A stretch of DNA of 35,950 nucleotides from ChocPot-Mid sp043804925 (GCA_043804925.1 JAZDIP010000043.1:1-35950); one strand, 5' to 3'; numbered from the stretch's first letter, positions 1-9,268 are shown. Notes: generated from the letters alone by a model not told the origin. A program made the numbers and translations.

Positions 1-186
1 TAATATTAGATTTTATAATTAATATTTTTTAACTATGTAATAATTTATTATTTTAGTAAAATATTAATTTGTTGAAATGTAATTATTTATAAATCATAAC
101 TTGAAAAAATGAGTTTTATCAAATTAGTACAGCAAAATAATGAAGAATTCAATTGAAAATATTATACACTTTGTGAGGAGATAAAA

Positions 187-3100
187 GTGAAAAAACTTCA
201 AACAATTTTCTTTTTGACTCTATTCTTTCTGACAATGAAAGCAATAGCTCAACCACCTGATACACCGTTAGATTTAATTGCACCAATTCCAATTTGCAGC
301 GGGAATTCAGCAACTGTTACGTTGATTCCGGACGGAGCTGCAGACGGTTATTATTGGGTAGCGACCGGTCCGTCTTGGAGTTTTGAAAGTACGACAACTT
401 CAAGTACGTTCAATATATTGACAGCCGGTCCTGAAAGCGGAACCATTTCTGTCTGGGCATTTAATTTGGCAGGAAACAGTAACACTTTCACCAAAGTTTT
501 TGAACAAATGGGTGATATTGGAACTATCAATGTTCCGGGTGGATTTCATTGTACGGGTACTTCAAAAACATATACTGTTGACCCTGTTTTGCTGGCGGAT
601 AGCTACACATGGCAAATTACAGGAAGTGGATGGACATTAGATAACACTTCTTCTACATGGACAGAAGTAACGGCAGGAACGGGTGATGCAACCTTAAGAG
701 TCTGGGCATCGAATACTTGTGAATCTTCAGCAACAATTTCAACAACTATTATTCCAAAACCTGTACCTGAAGAGATTTTTGCATTAACTCCCGGACCACA
801 TTGCCCGGGAACAGCCAATACATACTACATAGACCCCGTACCGGGAGCACTATGGTACTCTTGGTTTCTTGTAAGCGATGACCCGGGTTGGACGGCACCA
901 TCCAGTACTACAACAGACTTCGTTGTTTCCTCAGGAACGATGACTACCGGACCCTGTACTGTGTATGTCGCATCTAATAATATTTGCGGTTCAAGTGCAA
1001 CGATATCAAGAGTGATTGCTCCTTATGGTGGTCCAACTGATATTATTGCAACTCCTCCCGGAGGACATTGTAATAACTCAACCAAGACGTACTCTGTTGC
1101 TCCTGTGGAACATGCAACTTCCTACGGATGGAAACTTACCGGCAATAGCGAGTGGAGTGCATCAAGCAGCACAACTTCTGCGATAGATGTAACGTCAGGG
1201 ACATTAACTTTGACAAGTTGTACTTTGTCAGTTTGGGCTGTGAATGACTGCGGGACAAGTTCGACATTCTCAAAGGTAATTCCACCTCTTTATACGCCTT
1301 CATCTCCTTTGGCTATTAATAAACCTGCAACACATTGTTATGGTGCTCTGGCTGTATATAGCGTTAGTCCTGTTATAGGGGCAACAAACTACGTCTGGTC
1401 CTCGAGCAATGGTTCATGGTTAATTACAGGTACAACAAACAGCGTGAATATTACTGCCGGAACCGGAAGCACTACAATTACAGTTGCTGCAGTAAATAAC
1501 TGCGGAGTCAGTTTACCTATTAACACAACTGCTTCAGCATGGTTTTCACCATCCTCCCCAACGATAACGACACCAGGTTATCATTGTGCCGGGACTACTG
1601 CATCATACACGGTAAACACAGACCTTTACGCTTCGGATTATACCTGGTATGTAAGTGGTGCCGGATGGTCTGGAACAAGTACGACTAATGTGATTGATAT
1701 CACTGCCGGTCTTTCGAGCGGAACAATTTCCGTTGTCGCCAACGGCTATTGTGCTTCAAGTACGACTGTAACTACAGTCATGTCGCCTTTAGTGATTCCA
1801 CCAAAACCTGAAAGAATTTATTTCCCGCCAAGTCATTGCGAAGGAGAAATTAAAACTTATGCATGTTCCGATGTCCCGGGAGCAACTTCCTATACCTGGG
1901 CAATCGTCGGCACGGGATGGACAGGGGCAAGTACTACAAATTATATTGATTTGGAAGCCGGAGCATCAACAGCTTTAATCACTGTGAGGGCTAATTCGAT
2001 ATGCGGTTCGAGCGATACGACATCGATGTATTATACTCCGATGCGAACGCCAACTGCTCCTTCCAGTCTATCAAAACCTTCGAGACATTGCGAAGGTACC
2101 ATCAAGACTTATAGTATATCTTCTGTTTTATCGGCAACAGATTACCACTGGGCAATAATAAATGCAAGTGGAGCAATAACACCTTGGACAATGTCCGCCC
2201 TATCAAAAAGAGATGTTAATTTGACTGCCGGCTCAACCAGTGCCACCATTACAATTTTTGCTTCAAATTCATGTGGCAATGGTGCTATATACTCTGAAGT
2301 TCTAACACCTCACAAAGTTCCAGGAATGCCCGGAATTGTTACTGAACCCGACCAACACTGCGAAGGTTCTGTCGAAGAGTATTCAATTAGTCCTGTTACC
2401 GGGGCGACGAGTTATATGTGGTCTGTTTCGGGAGTAGGTTGGACTGCGGCATCGAGTACTACCAAAGAATGCAACTTTACTGCAGGTGCCGGACCCGGTA
2501 TAATTTCCGTAAGGGCAGTGAATGATTGCGGCACTGGAACAGTCAGGACATTAACCGTTACGCCTATGAAACTGCCGAATGCACCTGCACAGATAACAGT
2601 TCCTGCTGTACATTGCCAGGGAGCAACAGAAACTTACACAGCCAGTCCGGTTACCGGTGCAATATCTTATGTATGGACTGTAACGGGAAATAATTGGACG
2701 GGTACAAGTACGACAACTCCGACTATCAACATAACTGCCGGTATAGGAACTGCAACCATTACGGCAAGGGCTATCAACGAATGCGGTCAGGGTCCTGTAA
2801 CAACCGTAACTTCGACTGCAATACCAAGACCTTCTTCAGAGTTCTCGATTAACAGGGATACAATCTGCAGGGATGAATCCATCACTGTTACATACACCGG
2901 AGGTGCCGGAACCGGTGCCACTTATGCATGGAACTTCGATGGCGGTACAGCTACTCCCGGCTCGGGCAAAGGACCTCATTCAGTAATGTGGTACAACAAT
3001 CCGGGAACGAGAACCATAAGGTTGATTGTAACAGAGAATGGATGTCCTTCGCAGGAACGGCTCGTTTCGGTATTCGTTGACAATTGCCTCGGAGTAAACG

Positions 3101-3369
3101 ACAACCAAACAGGTTTGGTAAAAATGCAGTTGATGCCGAATCCATCGCAGGGTAACGTTACTTTGAGATTGGAGAACTGCCCGAACAATACGGCAGAAGT
3201 GCAGATTGTAAATATGCTTGGTCAAAAGCTGTATTCCGAGCAGTTGACAAATATCTCAGAACTATATACAAAAGAACTTAATTTGAATTCTTACGAAAGC
3301 GGTTCTTACTATGTAAAATTAGTTCTGAAAGATATGGAAATAGTCAGGCGGCTGGTCATTATCAAGTAG
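187..3369 (+). CDS. T9SS-exported surface protein with ten Ig/PKD-like repeats
   Basis: This is a 1060-aa secreted, probably surface-anchored protein. It starts at GTG with a clear GAGGAG ribosome site at 175-180. Residues 1-22 form a signal peptide ending AIA before QPP. Ten Ig/PKD-like repeats follow. Repeats 2-10 each begin with a His-Cys pair (His at residues 121, 205, 294, 383, 466, 550, 634, 724, 809) and close with a second Cys, usually N-x-C-G, about 60 residues later. A divergent PKD-like domain follows (about 895-975), with the motif YAWNFDGG. The last ~80 residues are a type A T9SS sorting domain: MPNPSQGNVTLR, MLGQKLYS, GSYYVKL and a basic end. Its GC content looks higher than that of most neighbours. 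It stands alone and ends at a strong terminator. An adhesive or structural role is inference; no catalytic motif is visible. Confidence 0.9.
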   Translation: MKKLQTIFFLTLFFLTMKAIAQPPDTPLDLIAPIPICSGNSATVTLIPDGAADGYYWVATGPSWSFESTTTSSTFNILTAGPESGTISVWAFNLAGNSNTFTKVFEQMGDIGTINVPGGFHCTGTSKTYTVDPVLLADSYTWQITGSGWTLDNTSSTWTEVTAGTGDATLRVWASNTCESSATISTTIIPKPVPEEIFALTPGPHCPGTANTYYIDPVPGALWYSWFLVSDDPGWTAPSSTTTDFVVSSGTMTTGPCTVYVASNNICGSSATISRVIAPYGGPTDIIATPPGGHCNNSTKTYSVAPVEHATSYGWKLTGNSEWSASSSTTSAIDVTSGTLTLTSCTLSVWAVNDCGTSSTFSKVIPPLYTPSSPLAINKPATHCYGALAVYSVSPVIGATNYVWSSSNGSWLITGTTNSVNITAGTGSTTITVAAVNNCGVSLPINTTASAWFSPSSPTITTPGYHCAGTTASYTVNTDLYASDYTWYVSGAGWSGTSTTNVIDITAGLSSGTISVVANGYCASSTTVTTVMSPLVIPPKPERIYFPPSHCEGEIKTYACSDVPGATSYTWAIVGTGWTGASTTNYIDLEAGASTALITVRANSICGSSDTTSMYYTPMRTPTAPSSLSKPSRHCEGTIKTYSISSVLSATDYHWAIINASGAITPWTMSALSKRDVNLTAGSTSATITIFASNSCGNGAIYSEVLTPHKVPGMPGIVTEPDQHCEGSVEEYSISPVTGATSYMWSVSGVGWTAASSTTKECNFTAGAGPGIISVRAVNDCGTGTVRTLTVTPMKLPNAPAQITVPAVHCQGATETYTASPVTGAISYVWTVTGNNWTGTSTTTPTINITAGIGTATITARAINECGQGPVTTVTSTAIPRPSSEFSINRDTICRDESITVTYTGGAGTGATYAWNFDGGTATPGSGKGPHSVMWYNNPGTRTIRLIVTENGCPSQERLVSVFVDNCLGVNDNQTGLVKMQLMPNPSQGNVTLRLENCPNNTAEVQIVNMLGQKLYSEQLTNISELYTKELNLNSYESGSYYVKLVLKDMEIVRRLVIIK

Positions 3370-3388
3370 TCTGTCTTTTAAAAAAATT

Positions 3389-3421
3389 AAAGCCGCTTCC
3401 GGACAAGGAGCGGCTTTTTTT
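3389..3421 (+). terminator. Rho-independent terminator after the Ig-repeat gene
   Basis: Arms AGCCGCT (3391-3397) and AGCGGCT (3409-3415) pair perfectly, extended by CC/GG across a one-base bulge, and are followed by a run of T to 3421. It lies 20 bp after the stop codon. A run of A before the left arm means it could also stop minus-strand transcripts. Confidence 0.9.
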
Positions 3422-3480
3422 ATTCCTTCAGTCGTTATGTCTGACAAAGAAACACTTGAAATCAAATTTAAAATTTTATG

Positions 3481-3512
3481 GTCATTGCGAGGAACGCAGT
3501 GACGAAGCAATC
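3481..3512. repeat. REP-like extragenic element, GTCATTGCGAGG type
   Basis: The unit starts GTCATTGCGAGG and ends GACGAAGCAATC, with outer arms ATTGC/GCAAT. From memory, near-identical units occur between genes in many FCB and proteobacterial genomes. It sits between two convergent genes. Only one copy is in the window, so the repeat status is recognition rather than something shown here. Confidence 0.55.
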
Positions 3513-3562
3513 ACAACTTAAAATTTAGAATTTAAAATTTAAAACTCCTGTCTGCCGTAAGT

Positions 3563-3585
3563 CATCCTGAGCTTGTCGAAGGATG
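3563..3585. repeat. REP-like extragenic hairpin, CATCCTGAGC type
   Basis: Perfect arms CATCCT (3563-3568) and AGGATG (3580-3585) enclose the loop GAGCTTGTCGA. I recognise it as a common dispersed extragenic element in Bacteroidota and relatives (from memory). It lies 50 bp after the previous repeat, separated by AT-rich AATTTAAAATTT-type sequence. Together the three make up most of the 260-bp convergent spacer. Confidence 0.5.
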
Positions 3586-3629
3586 TGATTAAATAATAAA
3601 TTTAATATTACAAAATACGATCTTACAAC

Positions 3630-4238
3630 CTACGTCCAATTAGGAAATTGTATGTTTTCTAAACCGTCTATAATTAATTCAATACCTGTTGTTCCCTTGT
3701 TTTCCCAGCCATCAAATCCATGATTGGGATTATACCATCCTTTGCCAAAATTGTAACCTTCTTGAAAACCGATAAATCTACTCTCTATGATACTATAATC
3801 ACCTTCTAAATAAATGATGGCGCTGTCATTAATATACCCGATAATATCATTTTCAGGGTCAAAATTATCCTGATTTAATTCGCCTTCAGCAATCGTTACA
3901 TTATCTAATAAATACATTATTGCAACTCCAAGCTTAAATCCATCTCCATGATTGAAGCAAATTTCGGGTGGTATTGAGTCAAAGGAGATTGTAAATTTGT
4001 TGTTTTTTATATCTAATTTTCCTTCAGTCCAGAAATATCCATAATCCGGTCCGTTCCAGGTTACGACCCATACAACAGCCAATTTTGCAGTTTCAGGAAT
4101 GTCAATATTGTTTTTGTTGTTAACTGTACCTGATATTGAAAAAAGATGATTGCCCTTGTCGTCCGGCTTGGTTGTCTCTTCCGAACATGACGATAATAAT
4201 AACAAATTGATAATTAATGCTAAAATAAATGATTTCAT
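3630..4238 (-). CDS. Hypothetical lipoprotein
   Basis: A 202-aa protein with a lipoprotein signal: short basic start, hydrophobic core ALIINLLLL, and lipobox LSSC with the acceptor Cys at residue 18, followed by a charged linker SEETTKPDDKG. The mature part is acidic and aromatic-rich (for example VVWVVTWNGPDYGYFW), consistent with a beta-sandwich exposed at the outer membrane. No known family is recognised and there is no T9SS tail. AGGAGA lies a few bases before the ATG. It is last in a co-directional group of four exported-protein genes, 100 bp after its neighbour. The extent is reliable; the function is unknown. Confidence 0.75.
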   Translation of the reverse strand: MKSFILALIINLLLLSSCSEETTKPDDKGNHLFSISGTVNNKNNIDIPETAKLAVVWVVTWNGPDYGYFWTEGKLDIKNNKFTISFDSIPPEICFNHGDGFKLGVAIMYLLDNVTIAEGELNQDNFDPENDIIGYINDSAIIYLEGDYSIIESRFIGFQEGYNFGKGWYNPNHGFDGWENKGTTGIELIIDGLENIQFPNWT

Positions 4239-4300
4239 AATTCTCCTAATATATTAATAAACAAAATTTTATTTTTACTCACTCAAACAAAACTGACTTT

Positions 4301-4349
4301 CGACTGTCGACTACCGACTACCGACTGTCGACTGTCAACTAACGACTAA
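4301..4349. repeat. Seven in-register heptads across a stop codon
   Basis: The stretch divides exactly into seven 7-mers: CGACTGT, CGACTAC, CGACTAC, CGACTGT, CGACTGT, CAACTAA, CGACTAA. The last heptads encode the C-terminal Ile-Ser-Arg-stop of the minus-strand gene ending at 4339. A related array lies at 9660-9715, also across a minus-strand stop codon. Confidence 0.85.
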
Positions 4350-4971
4350 TAAGCAATTTCCTGACAAACCTTTGATTGCCCTCCGAATAACATTCTACAT
4401 AATACTCACCGTTTGGTAATTCCGATAAGGATGTTTTGCAATGATGCGAGTTAAGATTGCGTAAATAGAACATCAGCTTGCCGGACATTTCCCAAAAATA
4501 TACTGCTTTAATTTTTTGGTTTTGCAATTCAATGTTTAGTGAATTGTTTGCAGGATTTGGATACAATCGCAACTCAGGGCTTTCGGCAATCGGCTTATCA
4601 TCTACATTTGTGAACTGCTCCGGCGGCTCGATAACGGAAAAGTAAGCCGTACTAAAGCAATAATCTTCTTCATCGCTTGAGTTTTGTACTTTTATTCTGA
4701 ACATATCTCCAAAGCCTTCCAAATCAATAGCCCAGGTATACGTGCTTGACTCAATACTTTCGGCAAGTGTAGTCCATGAGCAGGAAGTACCGTCCCAAAG
4801 CAAAACATCGAACTCCGTAAATGTGCTTGTGTTTACCCAAGACACAACTGTCGTATCCTCGTTTACGAGTATTTCCCCGCCTGCGGGGATTATGTTAAAT
4901 ATATTGTCCTGTGCCTTTAAACCAACAAAACACAAGAACAAAATAACGATTATTAATATTTGTTTTTTCAT
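4339..4971 (-). CDS. Small T9SS-exported protein with Kre9/KNH-like domain
   Basis: A 210-aa secreted protein. Residues 1-20 are a signal peptide ending GLKA before QDN. Residues ~28-112 resemble the Ser/Thr-rich Kre9/KNH-type beta domain seen in many Bacteroidota exported proteins: PAGGE near the start, then VVSWV, a DVLLWDG segment and YTWAID. Residues ~130-210 form a T9SS sorting domain (LRLYPNPANNSLNIEL, then a conserved GEYYVECYS strand and a basic end). AAGG lies seven bases before the ATG. The C-terminus and stop codon are written in the heptad repeat. The gene is 33 bp from the outer-membrane protein gene upstream, suggesting cotranscription. The specific function is unknown. Confidence 0.8.
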   Translation of the reverse strand: MKKQILIIVILFLCFVGLKAQDNIFNIIPAGGEILVNEDTTVVSWVNTSTFTEFDVLLWDGTSCSWTTLAESIESSTYTWAIDLEGFGDMFRIKVQNSSDEEDYCFSTAYFSVIEPPEQFTNVDDKPIAESPELRLYPNPANNSLNIELQNQKIKAVYFWEMSGKLMFYLRNLNSHHCKTSLSELPNGEYYVECYSEGNQRFVRKLLISR

Positions 4972-5004
4972 ATTTTACCTTATTAATATTTTTTTATTAT
5001 ATGA

Positions 5005-5838
5005 TTATTTATTAAAAACATACTCTATTCCAAAAATAATTTCAAAAGAATGACTTTTTGGTAAATCATTATTTAAGAGAATAAAGTCTGAAAATCCAGA
5101 ATCATGAAAATAACTATCACCAACATTTGGAGAACAATAATATTTATATCTCATCCCAAAAACTATAGAAGATTCAACTTTAGAACATTTTGTAATAATT
5201 CTAAAAGGAGTTTTATACACCATTGCACTACCAATAAACAAAGTACCATTTCTTTTAACAAGGTTAACGGAACGATTATCTAAAGCAATGTCTTCAGAAA
5301 AATAATAAATATTTTTCACTTCGGATAAGACTAAATCATATTTGGTAAATGATAAACCAGCGATTAAATCTAAATAAAAATTATTAATTATTGGGAAATT
5401 CCAATTAAATAAAAAATCATATTTAGAAAATTCTAACTTTGATATATAATTCTGATTTTGTTCAAAGTTATTGTTTTGAATAAAATCGAAAACAGAATTT
5501 CCATAGTAATGAAAACCAAGCTTCAAATATTTATTAAAAGCATGACTAATCTTTTTTAAAATTGATTTATTTGTATTACGACTTGAATCAAGATATTCAC
5601 TATCTATTTTGTATAATACTTCAAATCCTAAATGATTAATATTTTTCTTAAGAGAAGGGAATGAGCTTTTACCCAATTCATTATTCATATTATTTAAATC
5701 AATAAAATCGGTGCCAGAGGTTAAATTTATATTATATGTATAATTAACAGTAGCGGTGTCTTTTATTTCAATTTCTTGACACACGATATCAAAATAATTT
5801 ATTATGGTTATCATAATAATTAAACTATACTTTCTCAT
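5005..5838 (-). CDS. Probable outer-membrane beta-barrel protein
   Basis: A 277-aa protein. I chose the ATG at 5838 over an in-frame ATG 16 codons upstream because it has AGGAGT at good spacing and opens directly into a signal peptide (MRKYSLIIMITIINYF, then Cys-Gln). The body is dense in alternating aromatic and polar residues typical of transmembrane beta strands (LKLGFHYYGNS, FYLDLIAGLSFTKYDL, FGMRYKYY). The last strand ends SFEIIFGIEYVFNK, close to an aromatic-terminated barrel signature. No family is recognised. It starts 16 bp after the large surface-protein gene (stop at 5855), so the two are almost surely cotranscribed and may act together at the cell surface. Very AT-rich. Confidence 0.7.
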   Translation of the reverse strand: MRKYSLIIMITIINYFDIVCQEIEIKDTATVNYTYNINLTSGTDFIDLNNMNNELGKSSFPSLKKNINHLGFEVLYKIDSEYLDSSRNTNKSILKKISHAFNKYLKLGFHYYGNSVFDFIQNNNFEQNQNYISKLEFSKYDFLFNWNFPIINNFYLDLIAGLSFTKYDLVLSEVKNIYYFSEDIALDNRSVNLVKRNGTLFIGSAMVYKTPFRIITKCSKVESSIVFGMRYKYYCSPNVGDSYFHDSGFSDFILLNNDLPKSHSFEIIFGIEYVFNK

Positions 5839-5854
5839 ATTAACTCCTATATGA

Positions 5855-8800
5855 TTAATAATATTCCGACGAATTAGTTTGTTCAATTTTTTTAAGTTTA
5901 GTTTTGAATCCAGGTTTACCTAAATTATTATGTTGGTTATTATTCCATTTTATACTTCCAAACCTGTGATTTAACCAATTTACTAAAGTGATTCCCCAGT
6001 CTATTTTATCAGCCATTCCTAATATGAATATCTCACAGATAATAAGTGTTACAAAAAATATAACTGTAGCTATTATTTCGCAAATACCAGTTGGATCTGG
6101 AATTGCATAAAAAATTCCTGCAATGGCAAAACCAGCACCACCAATTTCCCAAACCTCTTTCCATCTTTGATCACCTACTGGCTCAGAATTAAGGAGTATT
6201 GGACCAAGAATAAAATCAATTTTTTCGTTCAAATTATTTATTATTAAATTATCGGCATGCTCCCTTGAGTTATTTGCATCAGATCTTAAATCAGGCACAT
6301 CTCTCCAATCTTCATCTAAACTTTCATTGAAAATATTAATAAAATCATCTCTAAACATCTGATTAGATTCAAAAACTTCAAACTCACTAAAACTTCCCGC
6401 TGTTGTTTCTTCTTTAATTTGATAGCTAGTTGAAGTTGATGGCCATTGACAAGTATTAGATTTCGAACGATAATAATATAAGTTATTTTGATAATTTAAA
6501 GAAAGTACGGAGGTTGATATGGGTATAAAGATTTCACCCCATTCATCAATGAAAGAAAAAAATCCTTCACAATTTGCATTTCCAAGATGGAATTTATTTA
6601 AAACAATATTAACACCAGGGATCTCTGTTTCAAAAATTTCTAGAATTCCTTCGTTTTCAATTTCATCTTGAGATAATGAATTGGTGAACTTCTTTATCTC
6701 TAATCTAAATTGTTGACCTTTAGGAATTTCAAAATTTTCCAATGTTAAAGACAATACATTTCCATCAGGGAAATCAACATTTTCAATGTTTGAATTGCTT
6801 TGTGCTATTTCATAAGTTTGTCTTTGTGATTGTTCTTTATCATGATCATCAACTCTTGCACTAATATCATATGCAATAATTCTACTAAATTCATTATAAA
6901 AATCAGGTTTATAAATTTGTTGATTAAATTTAAAAAATATTTTACAACCATATCCTATATCTGTATTTGTTTCATAATCCCAAACCTCAATGTTTGGTAT
7001 TAAAAAATTACTTTTTTCTAATAAATTATAGTCATACCATGTTATAGTTGTTACATGTGTTGAACTTTCAACATTATCATCTATATAAAATCCGATATGG
7101 GTAACTCTGAAACCTTCTGAAAACAATGCTTTCACTTTCTTTTCTTCATCCATTGTAATTTCCCAGGGGTCGCTACTGCTTGGTGTAGGATAATCGTAAT
7201 TGAGCGGGTCGTCATCTTTCCAGTTTTCAAAATGAAAACCTCTATATAGGGGTAAAGGTTTCAAGCGAACCTGGGCATCGCAATAAATATCCGATATTAC
7301 CATACTATTGCCATCAGATTCGATTCTTCGTGCATCAATTATTTCGTCACCTATTAATATATCTGCAATTACGGTTACATCCTTTCCAATCTGTCCCGTT
7401 CCTTCGTGCTCGGGTCCATCTTCCCAGTCAGCTTCAACAGTCAGGTCATAAGTAGTTAGATTAGTAGGTTTGATTGATACCATAACAGTATTAAAAGAAC
7501 TGGTGGATGTACTTAATATTGAAAAAGTCGTAGAGTTTGGAGGAACCGTATAAGTGGCACTGCAATCAACAACTTTATCAACAAAAAAGCCAAGTGCCGT
7601 GAAACATTTAGGTGCATCTTCGCTTATTACAAATTTGATGCTTTTATTTACCGGTTGTGCCCCGGTGGTATATTCTGTTGTTGTTTGTTTTATATCATCA
7701 ATATATATTTCAAGATAACCGCAGTTAAAAGCAAGGTTCTCCAGTTGCCATATATTGATATTAGCATCATCGAGGTCAATATAAGAAAGAAAATTAAATC
7801 CATATTGCTTAACTTCCGGCTCAGGGGCATCGAAACCCGAAAGGTCAATATTCCTCCCAAAATTATGAACCTGAACCATCCTGTTTGCCTGCATATTCGA
7901 GGTAACCTGAAGTCTTTCTCCTTTCTGGGCAGTCATATTCCATTCAGGTTCTTCCTGATTAATGTATTGTTCGCTCGACTCCCAATGGCTGAACACATAA
8001 GAATTACTTCCGGTATCTGACACAACATATACAAAGTCGTCTGGTTCTATTGTATATGTTCCACTGCTTCCCAAGTAACCGAATGTATTGCTATAAACAC
8101 TGACAGCTAAATTTTCCTCGGCCGATATATTTAGTACAACATCTTTTTTTTCACCGTATATTGCTTTCACATAATAATTGTGTAAATTTTCGCAATCGCT
8201 TGAAATCGTAAATGAATTTTTCTGTAAGCTGTCAAGTTCTTCATCATTAGGGCATTCCCATCTTAGAAATATCAGTGAATCAACTTCCCTATCCGCAAAA
8301 ATTCTTAAACTGTCACCATATCGAATATAAGTAAAACCGGTATCGGGATAAACTGACATATATGGAACAGAAAGAGTTGTATCGTCAGTTTCTACATCCA
8401 TTATAAGCATCGCATACTCTTTGATGGATATATCATTTTCTTCATAATCCAACATATCACCGGTTAAGTAATTAGTGTTGACTTTTACTAAGTATTGAGC
8501 ACCCGGAGTAAAAGGGAAATCAGGCAGTCCTCTTAAAATTGTGCTGTCCTGTTGGTCAATCCATGAATTTAGAGCAAGCTGTGTGGTGAATTTTGTTAAT
8601 GTGTCATTAACTACTTTAACGCTGTCAATTTTATACAGTTTAAGCAAATCTCCGGCTGTTGTGGTAGTCGAATTCAATAATCTGTTATATGTAACCGACA
8701 ACGTATCGGCACAATTAATCACTCCGTTATTGAAGAATGTCTTGCTTAAAACTTTGTGTGCTGGCGGTACAGTAGTAAATGTAATTGATTCTTCTGCGAC

Positions 8801-9268
8801 ATAAAAAGTATCGTTAAACGAGTTCACAATTTTCAGGTTCACTACTTTTGCGACATATTCAAGCCCGGCATGCAATTCACCATTCGGAGTGAAAGCGAGT
8901 AAATTCGAATCGAGCAATGAATAAGAACCTCTGACGGACAAATATTTCCATAAAGTATCGGGAATGCTGTCAACAACAAATTTCGGCAAAAGCAAAATTG
9001 ATTGCGGGTCGCCGAAATCGTATTCCGTTGAATCGGGACAATAGTAATAATCGGTAATCGAAGATTCCAAAATTTTACTGTCGGTCAGTAATTTTATTGT
9101 CGGGATAAGTTCAACGTTATTTGCTACGTTTTCCGGGTATGAAAACGTGGATGATTGTGATAATGCTATTGTACTTGTTAGTAGCATAGCAATTGCGAGT
9201 GCAGGCAGCCACTTATATATATATATATGTATATATATCGACTTACGCTGATTAGTTAATAGTTTCAT
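5855..9268 (-). CDS. Large exported multidomain surface protein
   Basis: An 1137-aa protein. The signal region (hydrophobic WLPALAIAMLLTSTIALS) follows a stretch IYIHIYIY encoded by a TA microsatellite. The N-terminal half carries bacterial Ig-like (Big_5-type) segments: FSYPENVANNVELIP and a later NCADTLSVTYNR. InlB-like or bacterial-repeat segments follow, with motifs such as YRGFHFENWKDDD (about residue 674) and EEKKVKALF. The C-terminal ~400 residues match nothing I know and include long hydrophobic stretches around 1050-1085 (AGFAIAGIFYAIP, ATVIFFVTLIICEIFIL). No T9SS tail is visible, unlike its neighbours. The C-terminal part (below ~7130) looks clearly more AT-rich than the N-terminal part. 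It is first in the four-gene exported cluster. Function is unknown. Confidence 0.75.
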   Translation of the reverse strand: MKLLTNQRKSIYIHIYIYKWLPALAIAMLLTSTIALSQSSTFSYPENVANNVELIPTIKLLTDSKILESSITDYYYCPDSTEYDFGDPQSILLLPKFVVDSIPDTLWKYLSVRGSYSLLDSNLLAFTPNGELHAGLEYVAKVVNLKIVNSFNDTFYVAEESITFTTVPPAHKVLSKTFFNNGVINCADTLSVTYNRLLNSTTTTAGDLLKLYKIDSVKVVNDTLTKFTTQLALNSWIDQQDSTILRGLPDFPFTPGAQYLVKVNTNYLTGDMLDYEENDISIKEYAMLIMDVETDDTTLSVPYMSVYPDTGFTYIRYGDSLRIFADREVDSLIFLRWECPNDEELDSLQKNSFTISSDCENLHNYYVKAIYGEKKDVVLNISAEENLAVSVYSNTFGYLGSSGTYTIEPDDFVYVVSDTGSNSYVFSHWESSEQYINQEEPEWNMTAQKGERLQVTSNMQANRMVQVHNFGRNIDLSGFDAPEPEVKQYGFNFLSYIDLDDANINIWQLENLAFNCGYLEIYIDDIKQTTTEYTTGAQPVNKSIKFVISEDAPKCFTALGFFVDKVVDCSATYTVPPNSTTFSILSTSTSSFNTVMVSIKPTNLTTYDLTVEADWEDGPEHEGTGQIGKDVTVIADILIGDEIIDARRIESDGNSMVISDIYCDAQVRLKPLPLYRGFHFENWKDDDPLNYDYPTPSSSDPWEITMDEEKKVKALFSEGFRVTHIGFYIDDNVESSTHVTTITWYDYNLLEKSNFLIPNIEVWDYETNTDIGYGCKIFFKFNQQIYKPDFYNEFSRIIAYDISARVDDHDKEQSQRQTYEIAQSNSNIENVDFPDGNVLSLTLENFEIPKGQQFRLEIKKFTNSLSQDEIENEGILEIFETEIPGVNIVLNKFHLGNANCEGFFSFIDEWGEIFIPISTSVLSLNYQNNLYYYRSKSNTCQWPSTSTSYQIKEETTAGSFSEFEVFESNQMFRDDFINIFNESLDEDWRDVPDLRSDANNSREHADNLIINNLNEKIDFILGPILLNSEPVGDQRWKEVWEIGGAGFAIAGIFYAIPDPTGICEIIATVIFFVTLIICEIFILGMADKIDWGITLVNWLNHRFGSIKWNNNQHNNLGKPGFKTKLKKIEQTNSSEYY
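9214..9238. repeat. TA dinucleotide microsatellite inside a coding sequence
   Basis: A run of alternating T and A with a single G interruption at 9229. It lies in codons ~11-19 of the 1137-aa protein gene, just before the hydrophobic core of its signal peptide. A one-unit length change would shift the frame. Confidence 0.85.

Noticed and set aside
1..186. Promoter of the Ig-repeat gene
   Set aside because: The region is AT-rich with scattered TTG and TA motifs, but none had a convincing combination and spacing.
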